DNA of 58,994 bases from an uncultured Campylobacter sp. (GTDB lineage Bacteria > Campylobacterota > Campylobacteria > Campylobacterales > Campylobacteraceae), in the NCBI GenBank assembly GCA_937965895.1, contig CALCKS010000178.1:1-58994 (forward strand). The letters run 5' to 3'. The number at the start of each line of letters is the position of its first letter. Position 1 is the first letter of the stretch. The notes under the pieces were generated by a model, which saw only the letters and a list, made by a program, of their open reading frames with translations, was not told where the DNA came from and made no database searches. Below, piece after piece: positions 26,625 to 36,440 of the stretch. Both the position numbers and the translations under genes were made by a program.

Positions 26625-28138
26625 CGCTCTCTCCTTTTATATATGTATTCACAAATAGCCATTTTGCTCTCCTTTGGATTGTTTTCTATCACATTATTTA
26701 GCATAAGAAGTAGCTCATTCATATCGCCGCCCCCTTGCTTACCCTGCATATTTCTAGTGAAGCTATAACTTAGCTTTGACTTCCACATCGTATTTCTTAC
26801 GTCCTCGCATACATTTTTACTCATCTCGCAAAGCTCAAGTAGTCTATACAAAAACGCCGTATTGTCTATATTAAATTTCACAAACTCATCTAAAATTTTA
26901 CTTCTGACGCTTAAATAGCTCTCCCACTTAGCAGTCTCGCCAAATATACTAATCGCGTCTTTTCCACTCATCTCTTTTGAGCTCTCCAGCCATTTTTCGC
27001 TAGTTTGAGCTAGAAAGCTTATAGGCGTAGATGGTTTTGCTAAAATGACGCCAAAAGATATGCTTAGATCTTTTGTCTTTATAAATTTCATAAACTCTTG
27101 CCTTACAAAAACAGCAAGCTCTATCATCTGGTCATAACTACCAACTATCAGCAGATCATCTCCTCCCGCAAAGACCGTGTAGCTATTTTCAAATTTCTCT
27201 TTCATCTTGCGTGGCACATATAGAGAGAAAAAGTTATTTATCCCCTTTGAAAATGTGTCAAAATTTGCAAAGCTTTGCGTCACGTCGCTATGTTTTATGA
27301 AATTTCCCATATTATCCACGTCGGCTTTTATTACAGCGATCGCATTATCTCCGCGCGATTTTTTAGCCAGATCTTCAAAGTCTACTATCTCACCTGCATT
27401 TTTAGCGACGTATGATCTTATATTTTCCGTTATCTCAAGATCCACGTCCATAAAGTCTATGCCTATAGCTTTGCTATTTACCTTCTTGCTATCGCTAGCC
27501 AACCTCTCGCCAAGACGCACAAAGGCACTGCAAATTTCGCATTTGTCCTTATCGTGCACTATCTTTCTTATGTTGCAAATTCTGCAAAGGGTTTGATTTG
27601 TTATGCCCTTATCATATGAAAGCACGGGCTCTTGCTCTTTTAAATTTAGCTTTTTAAATTTCTCTAGTTCTACAGTCTTGCTGATCTTATCTCTTAGCTC
27701 TTTATATCGCTGTGGCTCCATAAAGTCCGCCCTCTCACACTCCACGCAAGATAGACTAACACCGCTAACGCCAAAGAAATTTTTTATAAAATAAGCATTT
27801 ACAACGCCTTTTATCTCTTTAAAAATAGCTTCGTCAAATTTAGGGGATAGTATCTCAAATTTACCAGCCGTGCATGACAAGATATGCTTTTCGTCTATGC
27901 TAAATTTTTGGCAGATAAATTTAGACAAAACTACCATGAAAAGTTCGCAAAATGCAGACTTTGCCCTTAGCACTTTGGCTGCATTTTTTGAGCCTAGGTT
28001 GTCAAATATAAATTTTTGTATCCCGTAAAAATCCCCGCCGATTAAAAACATCTTATCTTGCAATATCTCATCTATATCTTTTGATCTTTGCTCCAAAGCG
28101 GCAAACTCATCGCTAAAATAACTGCTAAATTTGCTCAT
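26621..28138 (-). CDS. cas10: Cas10/Csm1 without HD domain
   Basis: A 505-residue Cas10. The palm motif FAGGDDLLIVG at ~322 is intact, so cyclic oligoadenylate synthesis from ATP is expected. A zinc finger with two CxxC pairs (CRICN, CEICS) lies at ~185-205. The protein starts directly at the first palm-like domain (FLIGGDFYGIQKFIF) and is ~250 residues shorter than usual Csm1; the N-terminal HD nuclease is missing. So this complex should lack Cas10 DNA cleavage and rely on Csm3 and signalling. Overlaps cas6 by 14 bp. Confidence 0.92.
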   Translation of the reverse strand: MSKFSSYFSDEFAALEQRSKDIDEILQDKMFLIGGDFYGIQKFIFDNLGSKNAAKVLRAKSAFCELFMVVLSKFICQKFSIDEKHILSCTAGKFEILSPKFDEAIFKEIKGVVNAYFIKNFFGVSGVSLSCVECERADFMEPQRYKELRDKISKTVELEKFKKLNLKEQEPVLSYDKGITNQTLCRICNIRKIVHDKDKCEICSAFVRLGERLASDSKKVNSKAIGIDFMDVDLEITENIRSYVAKNAGEIVDFEDLAKKSRGDNAIAVIKADVDNMGNFIKHSDVTQSFANFDTFSKGINNFFSLYVPRKMKEKFENSYTVFAGGDDLLIVGSYDQMIELAVFVRQEFMKFIKTKDLSISFGVILAKPSTPISFLAQTSEKWLESSKEMSGKDAISIFGETAKWESYLSVRSKILDEFVKFNIDNTAFLYRLLELCEMSKNVCEDVRNTMWKSKLSYSFTRNMQGKQGGGDMNELLLMLNNVIENNPKESKMAICEYIYKRRER

Positions 28139-28961
28139 TCATATCCTCCGTTTTTATTTTTCCTAGTCCAAAAACAGTCTGCTTCCCTACGCCTATTATC
28201 TCGCCTAGCTTTAGTAGCTCCATGCACTCTTTGCTAACGCCTTTTATCTCCAAAGAGCCTACTAGTCCGCCAAAATTCATAGTAGTATTTTGCCTATTAC
28301 TACGCCTAGTTAGCTCCACGTATCTTAGATCCTTTTTGGTTATTTCGCCTTTTACTTCAAATGGCAACGCCTCATGATCTTGTCCAAAGAGGCTTAGCCT
28401 TCTTTGGTAGATGGAGTTTAATATCTCTTTTAGACTTATATTGTCATTTTTTAAAAAAACATTCTCTTTTTTTATCCTTAGCGGTGTTACAAATTTGACC
28501 TTAACGTCGCCACTACAGCCATCAAAGCTAAATTCTTTCACATAATCTCTAGGCAAGCTTATCTTATCGTCCTTTAGGCATGCGCTACCATTTACATACA
28601 TATCAAATTTCTCGTATTTGATCCTATCTTTGCCAAGACCATATCTTTTTAGCATCATATACGCCGCAGAGGCTATATATGGTAGTTTTTCGCACGCATT
28701 TCCTAGCAAAACTATACCAAAATCGTAAATTTCAGCGCCTAGCTCAAAATCGAGTCTATATCTATGGTAGCTATTTTTCTTTTCATAAAAGTCGTAGTAT
28801 AAGCAGCTCTCATTTGCAAAGCACTCGCCACACTTATATGACGGGTTTATACAGCTCACGCTTTTTAGCGCATAACCAAAAGCTCCTCTCACCTGGGAGC
28901 CGATAAAAAACGGCGGCTTTTGCGACGATCTAAACAGCACTCTAAGCTCGGCATATCTCAT
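28125..28961 (-). CDS. cas6: Cas6 pre-crRNA endoribonuclease
   Basis: A 278-residue RAMP-fold protein, first recognised gene of the effector operon. SQVRGAFGYALK (~21) and the C-terminal glycine-rich loop IIGVGKQTVFGLGKI are typical of Cas6, which cuts repeats 8 nt before the spacer. A CxxC pair (CGECFANESC) lies at ~45. I chose the ATG at 28961, as the upstream GTG lacks a site. The repeats end in ATTGAAAC, the usual 8-nt handle. Confidence 0.85.
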   Translation of the reverse strand: MRYAELRVLFRSSQKPPFFIGSQVRGAFGYALKSVSCINPSYKCGECFANESCLYYDFYEKKNSYHRYRLDFELGAEIYDFGIVLLGNACEKLPYIASAAYMMLKRYGLGKDRIKYEKFDMYVNGSACLKDDKISLPRDYVKEFSFDGCSGDVKVKFVTPLRIKKENVFLKNDNISLKEILNSIYQRRLSLFGQDHEALPFEVKGEITKKDLRYVELTRRSNRQNTTMNFGGLVGSLEIKGVSKECMELLKLGEIIGVGKQTVFGLGKIKTEDMNEQI

Positions 28962-29175
28962 CTGTACCACCCATTTTCACATACTCAAAAAGCTTGCACT
29001 TCATGCTCTCTTTTGCGCCATTGTTTGCATTTGTTTTTATGAATTTTTTAAGATTGGATATAAATTTATTGAGATTTGGTAGTTCTAACGGCATGTCAAG
29101 ACCATTCCTTGCAGTCCTTAGCTCGCGAGAAAATATCAAAATCATACTAGTTTCGTTATTCACTTTACCGCTCAA
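28942..29175 (-). CDS. Possible small protein ahead of cas6
   Basis: Open frame of 77 codons from a TTG, or ~73 from an internal GTG, overlapping cas6 by 20 bp. The sequence (GLDMPLELPNLNKFISNLKK) is protein-like with an amphipathic helix. No firm ribosome site. It could be a real small accessory protein or the remains of one. Confidence 0.35.
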   Translation of the reverse strand: MSGKVNNETSMILIFSRELRTARNGLDMPLELPNLNKFISNLKKFIKTNANNGAKESMKCKLFEYVKMGGTDEICRA

Positions 29176-29301
29176 TTTTTAATTTCTGTTATTATACATA
29201 AATTAAAAATAAATGTTTATTATTTTTAAGCTTTTTGCTTAAAAATTATTATTTTTTTACATTTTTACGCACGCCCATATCTGTTTTATTTAAATTTTTA
29301 A

Positions 29302-29430
29302 TTTGCAAACTTATTTAAGATGATAAATGCCTATTTTAGAGGTTCCTTTACTTGTCATTATTAATTTTATGAAGTTGGTATTTTTTAAATACCGCAATTT
29401 AAACAAATTTGACCAATCTAAGGGACGAAA
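29302..29430 (+). repeat. Vestigial CRISPR leader and repeat
   Basis: 29397-29430 reads ATTTAAACAAATTTGACC then AATCTAAGGGACGAAA, a degenerate form of the 37-nt repeat. The ~90 bp before it (29302-29392) are a diverged copy of the array leader at 32523-32614, including TTTGCAAACTT, AAATGCCT and GTATTTTTTAA. This is the remains of a second array start in front of RT-cas1, or a decoy leader copy. Confidence 0.7.
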
Positions 29431-29636
29431 ATGCTATAATGGCAGCAAAGGGTGTAAACAGCGGAAATACCAATCAGCTCGATAAGCATTGAAGGCAAAA
29501 TGGCAGGCATGATATGACATAGCCAAACATAAAGTCGGCGCCAAATTAAAAATTTATCGCCAGATATCTATACGAGCACTTAGAAATCGGCAGACTATTC
29601 TTAACAGCGATGTAAAATCTATTCAAAAGGTCACAC
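29431..29636. other. Gene-free stretch before RT-cas1
   Basis: A GCTATAATGG -10-like box at 29433-29442 may drive the adaptation genes. Otherwise no gene or clear structure is seen. Confidence 0.3.
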
Positions 29637-29753
29637 ATGAGACTTTTTAACGGAAATAAACAGATTTCTTTAAGCATATATGAACTAAAAGAAAATAGCA
29701 ATTTAGCAAAATTTACCACACATATAGATAATAGAAAAACTCTACCTATTTAA
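29637..29753 (+). CDS. Possible 38-residue ORF before RT-cas1
   Basis: ATG at 29637 with AAAGG 7 bases upstream, stop 14 bp before RT-cas1. The start MRLFNGNKQISLSIYELK is polar and protein-like. It could be a leader peptide, or the stub of a lost domain once joined to RT-Cas1. Unproven. Confidence 0.35.
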   Translation: MRLFNGNKQISLSIYELKENSNLAKFTTHIDNRKTLPI

Positions 29754-29767
29754 AGGCGGGCATCAAT

Positions 29768-32002
29768 ATGTTTACCAAAACCTTAGAACAGATATTTACC
29801 AAAAACGCTTTAAGCTCCGCCTTTGACGAAATTTCTGCAAATTCTCTGGGCTTAGACGAGATCTCATATGCAGACTTTAAGAAAAATTTTAGCCAAAACG
29901 TAACCTATCTCATGCGTTCATTAATAAACGGTACCTACACGCCAGAGCCGCTAAGAAAGATAAACATCCCCAAAGAAAATCGTAGCGGAGTAAGACCCAT
30001 AGGCATATCCTCCATAAAAGATAAGTTGATTCAAAGAGTTTTATACTCGGAGTTAAATCCGTATTTTGACGAAACGTTTTTATCAAATTCCTATGCCTAC
30101 CGTCCAAATAAATCGACTTACAAAGCCATAAATAGAGCTAGTAATTTCATAAACGAGGGCTACTGCTGGATACTAAAAGCCGACGTAAAAGACTTTTTCG
30201 AGTCGGTAAACCACTCAAAGCTACTACAAATTTTACAAAAACATATAAAAGACGCAAAGATCACAAACCTTATCTCGCTCTTTTTAAAAACCGGCGGATT
30301 TTTAAAGCGCGATTTTAAAGAGCATAAAATCGGCGTGAACCAAGGCGATATCCTATCTCCTATGCTATCAAACATCTATCTTGATTTGATGGATAGATTT
30401 ATAAACAAGACCACGGATAAATTTGTCAGATATGCGGACGATTTTATCGTGTGCTTTGCAGAAAAAGACGAAGCGACCGAATTTGAGCAAAAACTAGATG
30501 ACTTTTTAAAACTACTAAATCTATCTCTCAACAAAGAAAAAACAAAAGTCGTAAACATAAACGACGGTTTTGTCTTCCTAGGCGTTCGTTTCTTCGGTAA
30601 AAACCGCTGCGTAGATAACGACAAAATTCAAAAGATCATCTCAAATTTACACTCCGCAAGCAAAGAAAAGTCAAATTTCATAGACTATATAGATGAGATA
30701 AACGCCATCTTGCTTACGCTTAAAAACTACTATCTAAAGATCATACCGCCAAACTCACCGCAAATAACGCAGATAAAAGAGCACCTCATAGACTCCTTAT
30801 CGCAAAAGATCGCCTTGTATAAGCAAAACAAAAGTATAAACTCAAAAAAAGATTTTACGCTCTATCTTGAAAAGATAGATTTTGGAGTACTATTTAATCA
30901 AAACGAGATAAAAGACAAGATAACTCTAGCCATAACAAAAGGCTATGACAAATATCTATCTCAAAAAAGCTACGACAACGACTCCCGCAAGATAAACCAA
31001 AAGCGAAATTTCTACGCAACCAAGATCGCTTCGGATTCTACGCTTCATATCAATCAGATCGGAGTCCATCTAGGTCTTAGCAAAAACAAATTTGTCATAA
31101 AACAATACGGCAAAATTTACAAAGAATTTCCCATCTCTAAAATTTCACGCATCATCGTTGATAGCGAACACATCTCGTTATCTTCTGCGGCGATCTGGCG
31201 CTGCGCAAGAGAAAAAATCCATATCGACTTTATAGACAAACACTACGTCCCATACGCCACTTTGCTAGCTTACAACAGCGTCTCTACGCAAACTACGCAC
31301 AAGCAAGCCATGCTCCTAAACACACCAGCCCAGCTATACATCGCCATGTCCTTAGTCGAGGCAAAGATAAAAAACCAAACCAACTACCTAAAGTACCTAA
31401 ACAAATACCACAAATCCCTAGCCCAAAACATCCAAAAACTGGAAAATATCCTGGCTAGAAAGCTAAAATACGCCAAAAACACAAACGAGCTTCTAGGCTT
31501 TGAGGGCTCGGCTGCGGCCATTTACTGGGACGGCATAAAGAACATATTACCGGTTGAGTTTGAAAAGCGCATAACATTTGGCGCCAAAGATATCGTAAAT
31601 TCATCACTAAACTACGCCTACGCCATACTCTACTCCAAAGTCCAAGAGTGCCTATATCTAGCAGGGCTTAGCCTACATATCTCATTTTTGCATGCGCTTG
31701 ACAGCACAAAGCCGACCCTAGTTTTTGATATGATAGAGCAGTTTAGGACATTTATGGTAGATAGAGTCATAGTCTCGATGCTAAACAAAGACGAACCAAT
31801 CGCACTAAACAAAGAAGGGCTTCTCACCGACGCTTCTAAAAAGCTCATAGCCCAAAACATGAAAGAAAAACTCGGAAGCTACACCATGTGGAAAAAAGAG
31901 TCTTGCAAATGCGAAAATATCATAATGCAAGAGTGCTACGACCTAGCTCGCTTCATAAACGGCGATAGCAAAAGCTATAAGCCTTTTGTAGGGAAATTTT
32001 AA
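29768..32002 (+). CDS. cas1: Reverse transcriptase-Cas1 fusion
   Basis: A 744-residue adaptation enzyme. Residues ~1-300 are a group II-intron-like reverse transcriptase with RPIGISSIKDKLIQ, ILKADVKDFFESV, GVNQGDILSPMLSNIYLD and the active-site YADD at ~221. From ~415 it is Cas1, with GFEGSAAAIYW (~578), SFLHALD (~640) and FDMIEQFR (~656) holding the metal-binding Glu, His and Glu/Asp. No Cas6 domain is fused at the front. Relatives can take spacers from RNA. It overlaps cas2 by one base and diverges from cas6. Both active sites look intact. Confidence 0.95.
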   Translation: MFTKTLEQIFTKNALSSAFDEISANSLGLDEISYADFKKNFSQNVTYLMRSLINGTYTPEPLRKINIPKENRSGVRPIGISSIKDKLIQRVLYSELNPYFDETFLSNSYAYRPNKSTYKAINRASNFINEGYCWILKADVKDFFESVNHSKLLQILQKHIKDAKITNLISLFLKTGGFLKRDFKEHKIGVNQGDILSPMLSNIYLDLMDRFINKTTDKFVRYADDFIVCFAEKDEATEFEQKLDDFLKLLNLSLNKEKTKVVNINDGFVFLGVRFFGKNRCVDNDKIQKIISNLHSASKEKSNFIDYIDEINAILLTLKNYYLKIIPPNSPQITQIKEHLIDSLSQKIALYKQNKSINSKKDFTLYLEKIDFGVLFNQNEIKDKITLAITKGYDKYLSQKSYDNDSRKINQKRNFYATKIASDSTLHINQIGVHLGLSKNKFVIKQYGKIYKEFPISKISRIIVDSEHISLSSAAIWRCAREKIHIDFIDKHYVPYATLLAYNSVSTQTTHKQAMLLNTPAQLYIAMSLVEAKIKNQTNYLKYLNKYHKSLAQNIQKLENILARKLKYAKNTNELLGFEGSAAAIYWDGIKNILPVEFEKRITFGAKDIVNSSLNYAYAILYSKVQECLYLAGLSLHISFLHALDSTKPTLVFDMIEQFRTFMVDRVIVSMLNKDEPIALNKEGLLTDASKKLIAQNMKEKLGSYTMWKKESCKCENIIMQECYDLARFINGDSKSYKPFVGKF

Positions 32003-32277
32003 TGAAATTCGTCATCGCCTACGACATACAAAACGACAAAAACCGCAAAAAGCTCTCCGATATCCTAGAAGGTATCGGATATCGCGTAAATTTTAGCGTC
32101 TTTGAGTGTGAGATAAATGAAACCAAGCTTAAAAAGCTGATCAAAGACGCCAAGCCTTTGCTAAATACCAAAACCGATAGCCTAAGATTTTACAGACTAT
32201 GCGAAAACTGTGTCGGCAAAAGTTTTGAGCTTTGCGATAAACCAGCCATCTTCGAGACGCAAGAACTCTTTGTCTAG
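32002..32277 (+). CDS. cas2: Cas2
   Basis: A 91-residue Cas2 with the ferredoxin-like fold and VIAYDIQNDKNRKKL at the start (Asp8 conserved), and VFECEI. It forms the spacer-integration complex with Cas1. Its ATG shares a base with the RT-cas1 stop, so they are coupled. The array leader begins right after. Confidence 0.93.
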   Translation: MKFVIAYDIQNDKNRKKLSDILEGIGYRVNFSVFECEINETKLKKLIKDAKPLLNTKTDSLRFYRLCENCVGKSFELCDKPAIFETQELFV

Positions 32278-32723
32278 CTTATACCATTCTTATGTCTTCT
32301 CTCCAAATTTAGATTTGCGAACTTTTTTAGCTTAAATTTGCCACTTTTTGGTTAAAATCTCGCCAAATAAGTTCGCAAACCTCTATATTTTAAAATATGC
32401 TCTTCTACATTTGCGAACTTTTAGTTATGCTTAAGTTTAGGATAACGTATTTTAGGGCATTGCGAAACTTATATATCGCTTAGAGTTCGCAAACCTATAA
32501 AATTTGAAAATTTTAAAAGAGATTTGCGAACTTTTTTAAAATAACAAATGCCTAAATTTAGGGGTTCTTTAACTTATCATTGTTAAATTTGCCAAGTTAG
32601 TATTTTTTAATACCTATACATTTGCGAACTTTTTTGAGATTTTTGCGAATTTTAGGTGTTTTAAAAGATGTTTTCTTAAATAAATTTGTTAGTTTTTATT
32701 TTGCGAGAATAGTCTTTTAGGCT
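32278..32723 (+). promoter_or_regulatory. CRISPR leader with repeated TTTGCGAACTT motif
   Basis: 446 bp AT-rich leader. TTTGCGAACTT or its complement occurs at 32314, 32369 (reverse), 32410, 32485 (reverse, 9 bases), 32523 and 32621, with near-copies at 32460 and 32641. Likely holds the array promoter and the integration signal. The repeated motif could bind an integration or regulatory protein (inference). Confidence 0.75.
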
Positions 32724-35700
32724 ATTTGAACAAATTTGACCCGATCTAGGGGATTGAAACCATTGTTAGTTTTTTCCATGCCTCGATGGCACCTCTATAT
32801 GATTTGAACAAATTTGACCCGATCTAGGGGATTGAAACTTTTGTAGTATTCGTTAATAGTTTTCATTTTCTTGTCATTTGAACAAATTTGACCCGATCTA
32901 GGGGATTGAAACGTTATAGGGTCTATAGAAAGATCGGACATGGTGTAGCAAGCACATTTGAACAAATTTGACCCGATCTAGGGGATTGAAACTCATTGGC
33001 CTTCAATTCGGCCACCAAAGCCGGCATAAAATAATTTGAACAAATTTGACCCGATCTAGGGGATTGAAACTGAAATCCTTTACGAGTAGTGTAAGCGTTT
33101 TTCACGCTTCATTTGAACAAATTTGACCCGATCTAGGGGATTGAAACACTCTGATTTTGCGCTTTTAGATAGTTTAGCACTATCAACTAATTTGAACAAA
33201 TTTGACCCGATCTAGGGGATTGAAACATTGGTTCTCAATTTTGAGAACAGCCTCAAACGCTTGTATTTGAACAAATTTGACCCGATCTAGGGGATTGAAA
33301 CAAGCTTTAACAGCACCTTTATATGTTACATACCTTCCAAATTTGAACAAATTTGACCCGATCTAGGGGATTGAAACAACTACTGTTGAAAATGTTGAAA
33401 ACAATTTCATAACATTTGAACAAATTTGACCCGATCTAGGGGATTGAAACCATTCGATGTCCGTATCTAGGCTAGTCTCAACTCTAGCCATTTGAACAAA
33501 TTTGACCCGATCTAGGGGATTGAAACGCTGTTTGAGAACTCTTTTTGATTATAGCCATCTTAAACCCATTTAAACAAATTTGACCCGATCTAGGGGATTG
33601 AAACGCTTTCCCATACTTCCCATTCCATAACTCAAGGTAGATAAATTTAAACAAATTTGACCCGATCTAGGGGATTGAAACTTATTATAATCTCAAACAT
33701 AGAGGGTTCCTCCCTCTTTGTTATTTAAACAAATTTGACCCGATCTAGGGGATTGAAACAAATCCACTCCATTTATTTCTCCTTTGTCATTGTTAGTTAT
33801 TTAAACAAATTTGACCCGATCTAGGGGATTGAAACCCAAAGCAATGTAGGGAGAAACATAAATATCAAGATGAATTTAAACAAATTTGACCCGATCTAGG
33901 GGATTGAAACGACGTTTCAATTCTTGCCTTGGTCGCTTCATTAAGAAGCAAATTTAAACAAATTTGACCCGATCTAGGGGATTGAAACTTTTCTATTGAG
34001 GCACTATCGTGCCAGTCCATTTCTACATTTAAACAAATTTGACCCGATCTAGGGGATTGAAACGTCATCAGTGTTGTCAAGTTCGAAGTCTGGTAGAAGG
34101 TCAATTTAAACAAATTTGACCCGATCTAGGGGATTGAAACCTATCTCCTTTATTAAAAAATTTTTATATTAAATTGAGAAATTTGAACAAATTTGACCCG
34201 ATCTAGGGGATTGAAACCACTCAATGTCTGCATCAAGAGCAGTCTCGACGCGAGCCTTAATTTGAACAAATTTGACCCGATCTAGGGGATTGAAACGACT
34301 CAGCCCTGAAACCCGCAAGTTTCAGATTCATGTCATTTGAACAAATTTGACCCGATCTAGGGGATTGAAACTAGAATTGCCTCTAACATATTAATACCAC
34401 CTTTTCTCTTGAAATTTGAACAAATTTGACCCGATCTAGGGGATTGAAACGGTTTTCGTAATCTCTTTAGATTGGATAACTCCAATCTCTCATTTGAACA
34501 AATTTGACCCGATCTAGGGGATTGAAACCCATCTGCCTTGCGGCAGTCGAAGCGAATGAACGCTTCGCCATTATATTTGAACAAATTTGACCCGATCTAG
34601 GGGATTGAAACATCATCAAAGACGATGTCATCTAGACTATCGTCTAGAGATTTGAACAAATTTGACCCGATCTAGGGGATTGAAACGTCAACAATCTCCT
34701 CAAGAGTAGAGATGGTAAAATTATTTATTTGAACAAATTTGACCCGATCTAGGGGATTGAAACTTATAGTGGACTTTAACTCCATCGCCAAGCGCATACC
34801 CAAGGATTTGAACAAATTTGACCCGATCTAGGGGATTGAAACATAAATGTTTAGCTCGCCGACAGACGTAAATGGTTCAAAATTTGAACAAATTTGACCC
34901 GATCTAGGGGATTGAAACTGTGTTGAGGCAATATAGTCACAAACTCATCTGCGTCTGCATTTGAACAAATTTGACCCGATCTAGGGGATTGAAACTGCGT
35001 TATTAGCTTCATCTCGAAGTAGTCCTCATCATCATTTGAACAAATTTGACCCGATCTAGGGGATTGAAACATATAGCGATCTTTTGGCACTTGCTCATTA
35101 AAAAGATTTGAACAAATTTGACCCGATCTAGGGGATTGAAACGATCTTTAAGCTGGTTCCATGCCGCTTTACCAAACATTTGAACAAATTTGACCCGATC
35201 TAGGGGATTGAAATGCAAAATTGTTTAGTTTTCTTTTCCCCCTCTCCAGTCATAAATTTGAACAAATTTGACCCGATCTAGGGGATTGAAACAGAGATCC
35301 TACTATCTCCTCCAGAGTCTCAATAACAAAGTTATTTGAACAAATTTGACCCGATCTAGGGGATTGAAACGTTGCTACCCACAGGATTGTTGGTAGAAAG
35401 ATAAATGATTTGAACAAATTTGACCCGATCTAGGGGATTGAAACAGGTTATTTTTGGTTTGCGTAATTACCAACTTTAAAATTTATTTAAACAAATTTGA
35501 CCCGATCTAGGGGATTGAAACAAAAAATTAAAAAATCCGTCATCTACGGTCTTTTGCATACTTGAAACATTTAAACAAATTTGACCCGATCTAGGGGATT
35601 GAAACGAGTTTAGGAATTGACGAAAGGAAGGCATACTTTGTCAAAGATTTAAACAAATTTGACCCGATCTAGGGGATTGAAACGGTCTGAATTCTAGTTT

Positions 35701-35752
35701 CATACTGCCGCCCTTATGGTATTTAAACAAATTTGACCCGATCTAGGGGATT
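32724..35752 (+). CRISPR. CRISPR array, 40 repeats, 39 spacers
   Basis: Repeats of 37 nt begin ATTTGAACAAATTTGACC and end GGGGATTGAAAC; spacers are 35-48 nt, mostly 37-42. The leader is on the left, and the last repeat (35721) is broken after GGGGATT. Repeats 1-11 and 20-36 have ATTTGAAC; repeats 12-19 and 37-40 have ATTTAAAC. Repeat 33 (35178) ends GAAAT. The 3' end ATTGAAAC gives the 8-nt handle and sets transcription left to right. Several spacers are sequence relatives of one another: 10, 16 and 20; 26 and 34; 1 and 8. Confidence 0.98.
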
Positions 35753-35769
35753 TATTTATAGTTTGTGAC

Positions 35770-36050
35770 TCAATTGAACGACAATGCTTTTGATATGTTT
35801 TGCTGGTCTATGAGGGAGGTATAAAATTTGGCAAGAAGAGATCAAAGATCTCAAAAAAGATTATGGCAAAAATCCTTTTTTAACGGTTTCTAGTGCTTTT
35901 AATGGGTTTTTGCCAAAGCCAGTCCACATCCAGTTGAATACTCGGCAAAGATAAAGAGTTAGAGAACGAAAATAGAAAGAGAATTTTGGCTTTCTTACGA
36001 AGCTTTTGTAAATTATTAAATTTACAAAACGAGGGCTACCTATGTTATGA
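35770..36050 (+). pseudogene. Decayed csm4 copy beyond the array
   Basis: Plus-strand pieces align in order with the intact Csm4. AFDMFCWSMREV matches LFGQICWAIRYA, KDYGKNPFLTVSSAFNGFLP matches SDYDKKPFLIVSDGFASGYL, and after a frame change LGKDKELENENRKRIL matches LGENLDLKKENRKKIW. Stops and frameshifts make it non-functional. It points to an older type III-A gene set on the far side of the array. Confidence 0.7.
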
Positions 36051-36440
36051 ATGAATTTTAAAAAGATTTGAAATTTACAAAGTAAAAAAGTAAAATAACC
36101 ACAAGCTACGTATATTGAGCTGCAGATATTTCATGCAGTAAACTTGATTTCATATTTCCTAGAATGTCCATATTTTATTAAACAAAGCAGTCATAAAGAA
36201 GCCATGAACCCAGTCCACGGCTTGCATAAGCCAACTATTTGGAAGTTGGCTTCATGCGGAACGTGCCCTTAGTCGTTTGGACTTTGGTATAGCCGCCAAA
36301 GCTTTGACCGACTTTTTGGTGAGCACGGGCAGATGAGTAAGATCTGCTTGAGCATGATTTTGAAGAAGATGAACGTGAATAGCATTTTGCCATTTTGACC
36401 CCTTTGTGTTGAATTATTTTGTTTCGTTGAGTGAATTATA
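36051..36440. other. Gene-free stretch with one hairpin
   Basis: AAGCCAAC at 36228-36235 pairs with GTTGGCTT at 36245-36252. No other gene or clear signal; short open frames here lack ribosome sites. Confidence 0.35.

Noticed and set aside
28942..29175. Reading the 77-codon frame as an N-terminal part of Cas6
   Set aside because: It is in another frame and Cas6 is already full length; kept only as a possible separate small ORF.
29768..30700. Group II intron or retron reverse transcriptase
   Set aside because: The RT is fused in frame to Cas1, lies next to cas2, and there is no intron RNA domain V or retron msr/msd nearby.
32923..35218. Open reading frames inside the CRISPR array repeating FQSPRSGQICSN or FNPLDRVKFVQ
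   Set aside because: They are translations of the repeat itself on the minus strand; there are no ribosome sites and spacers differ.
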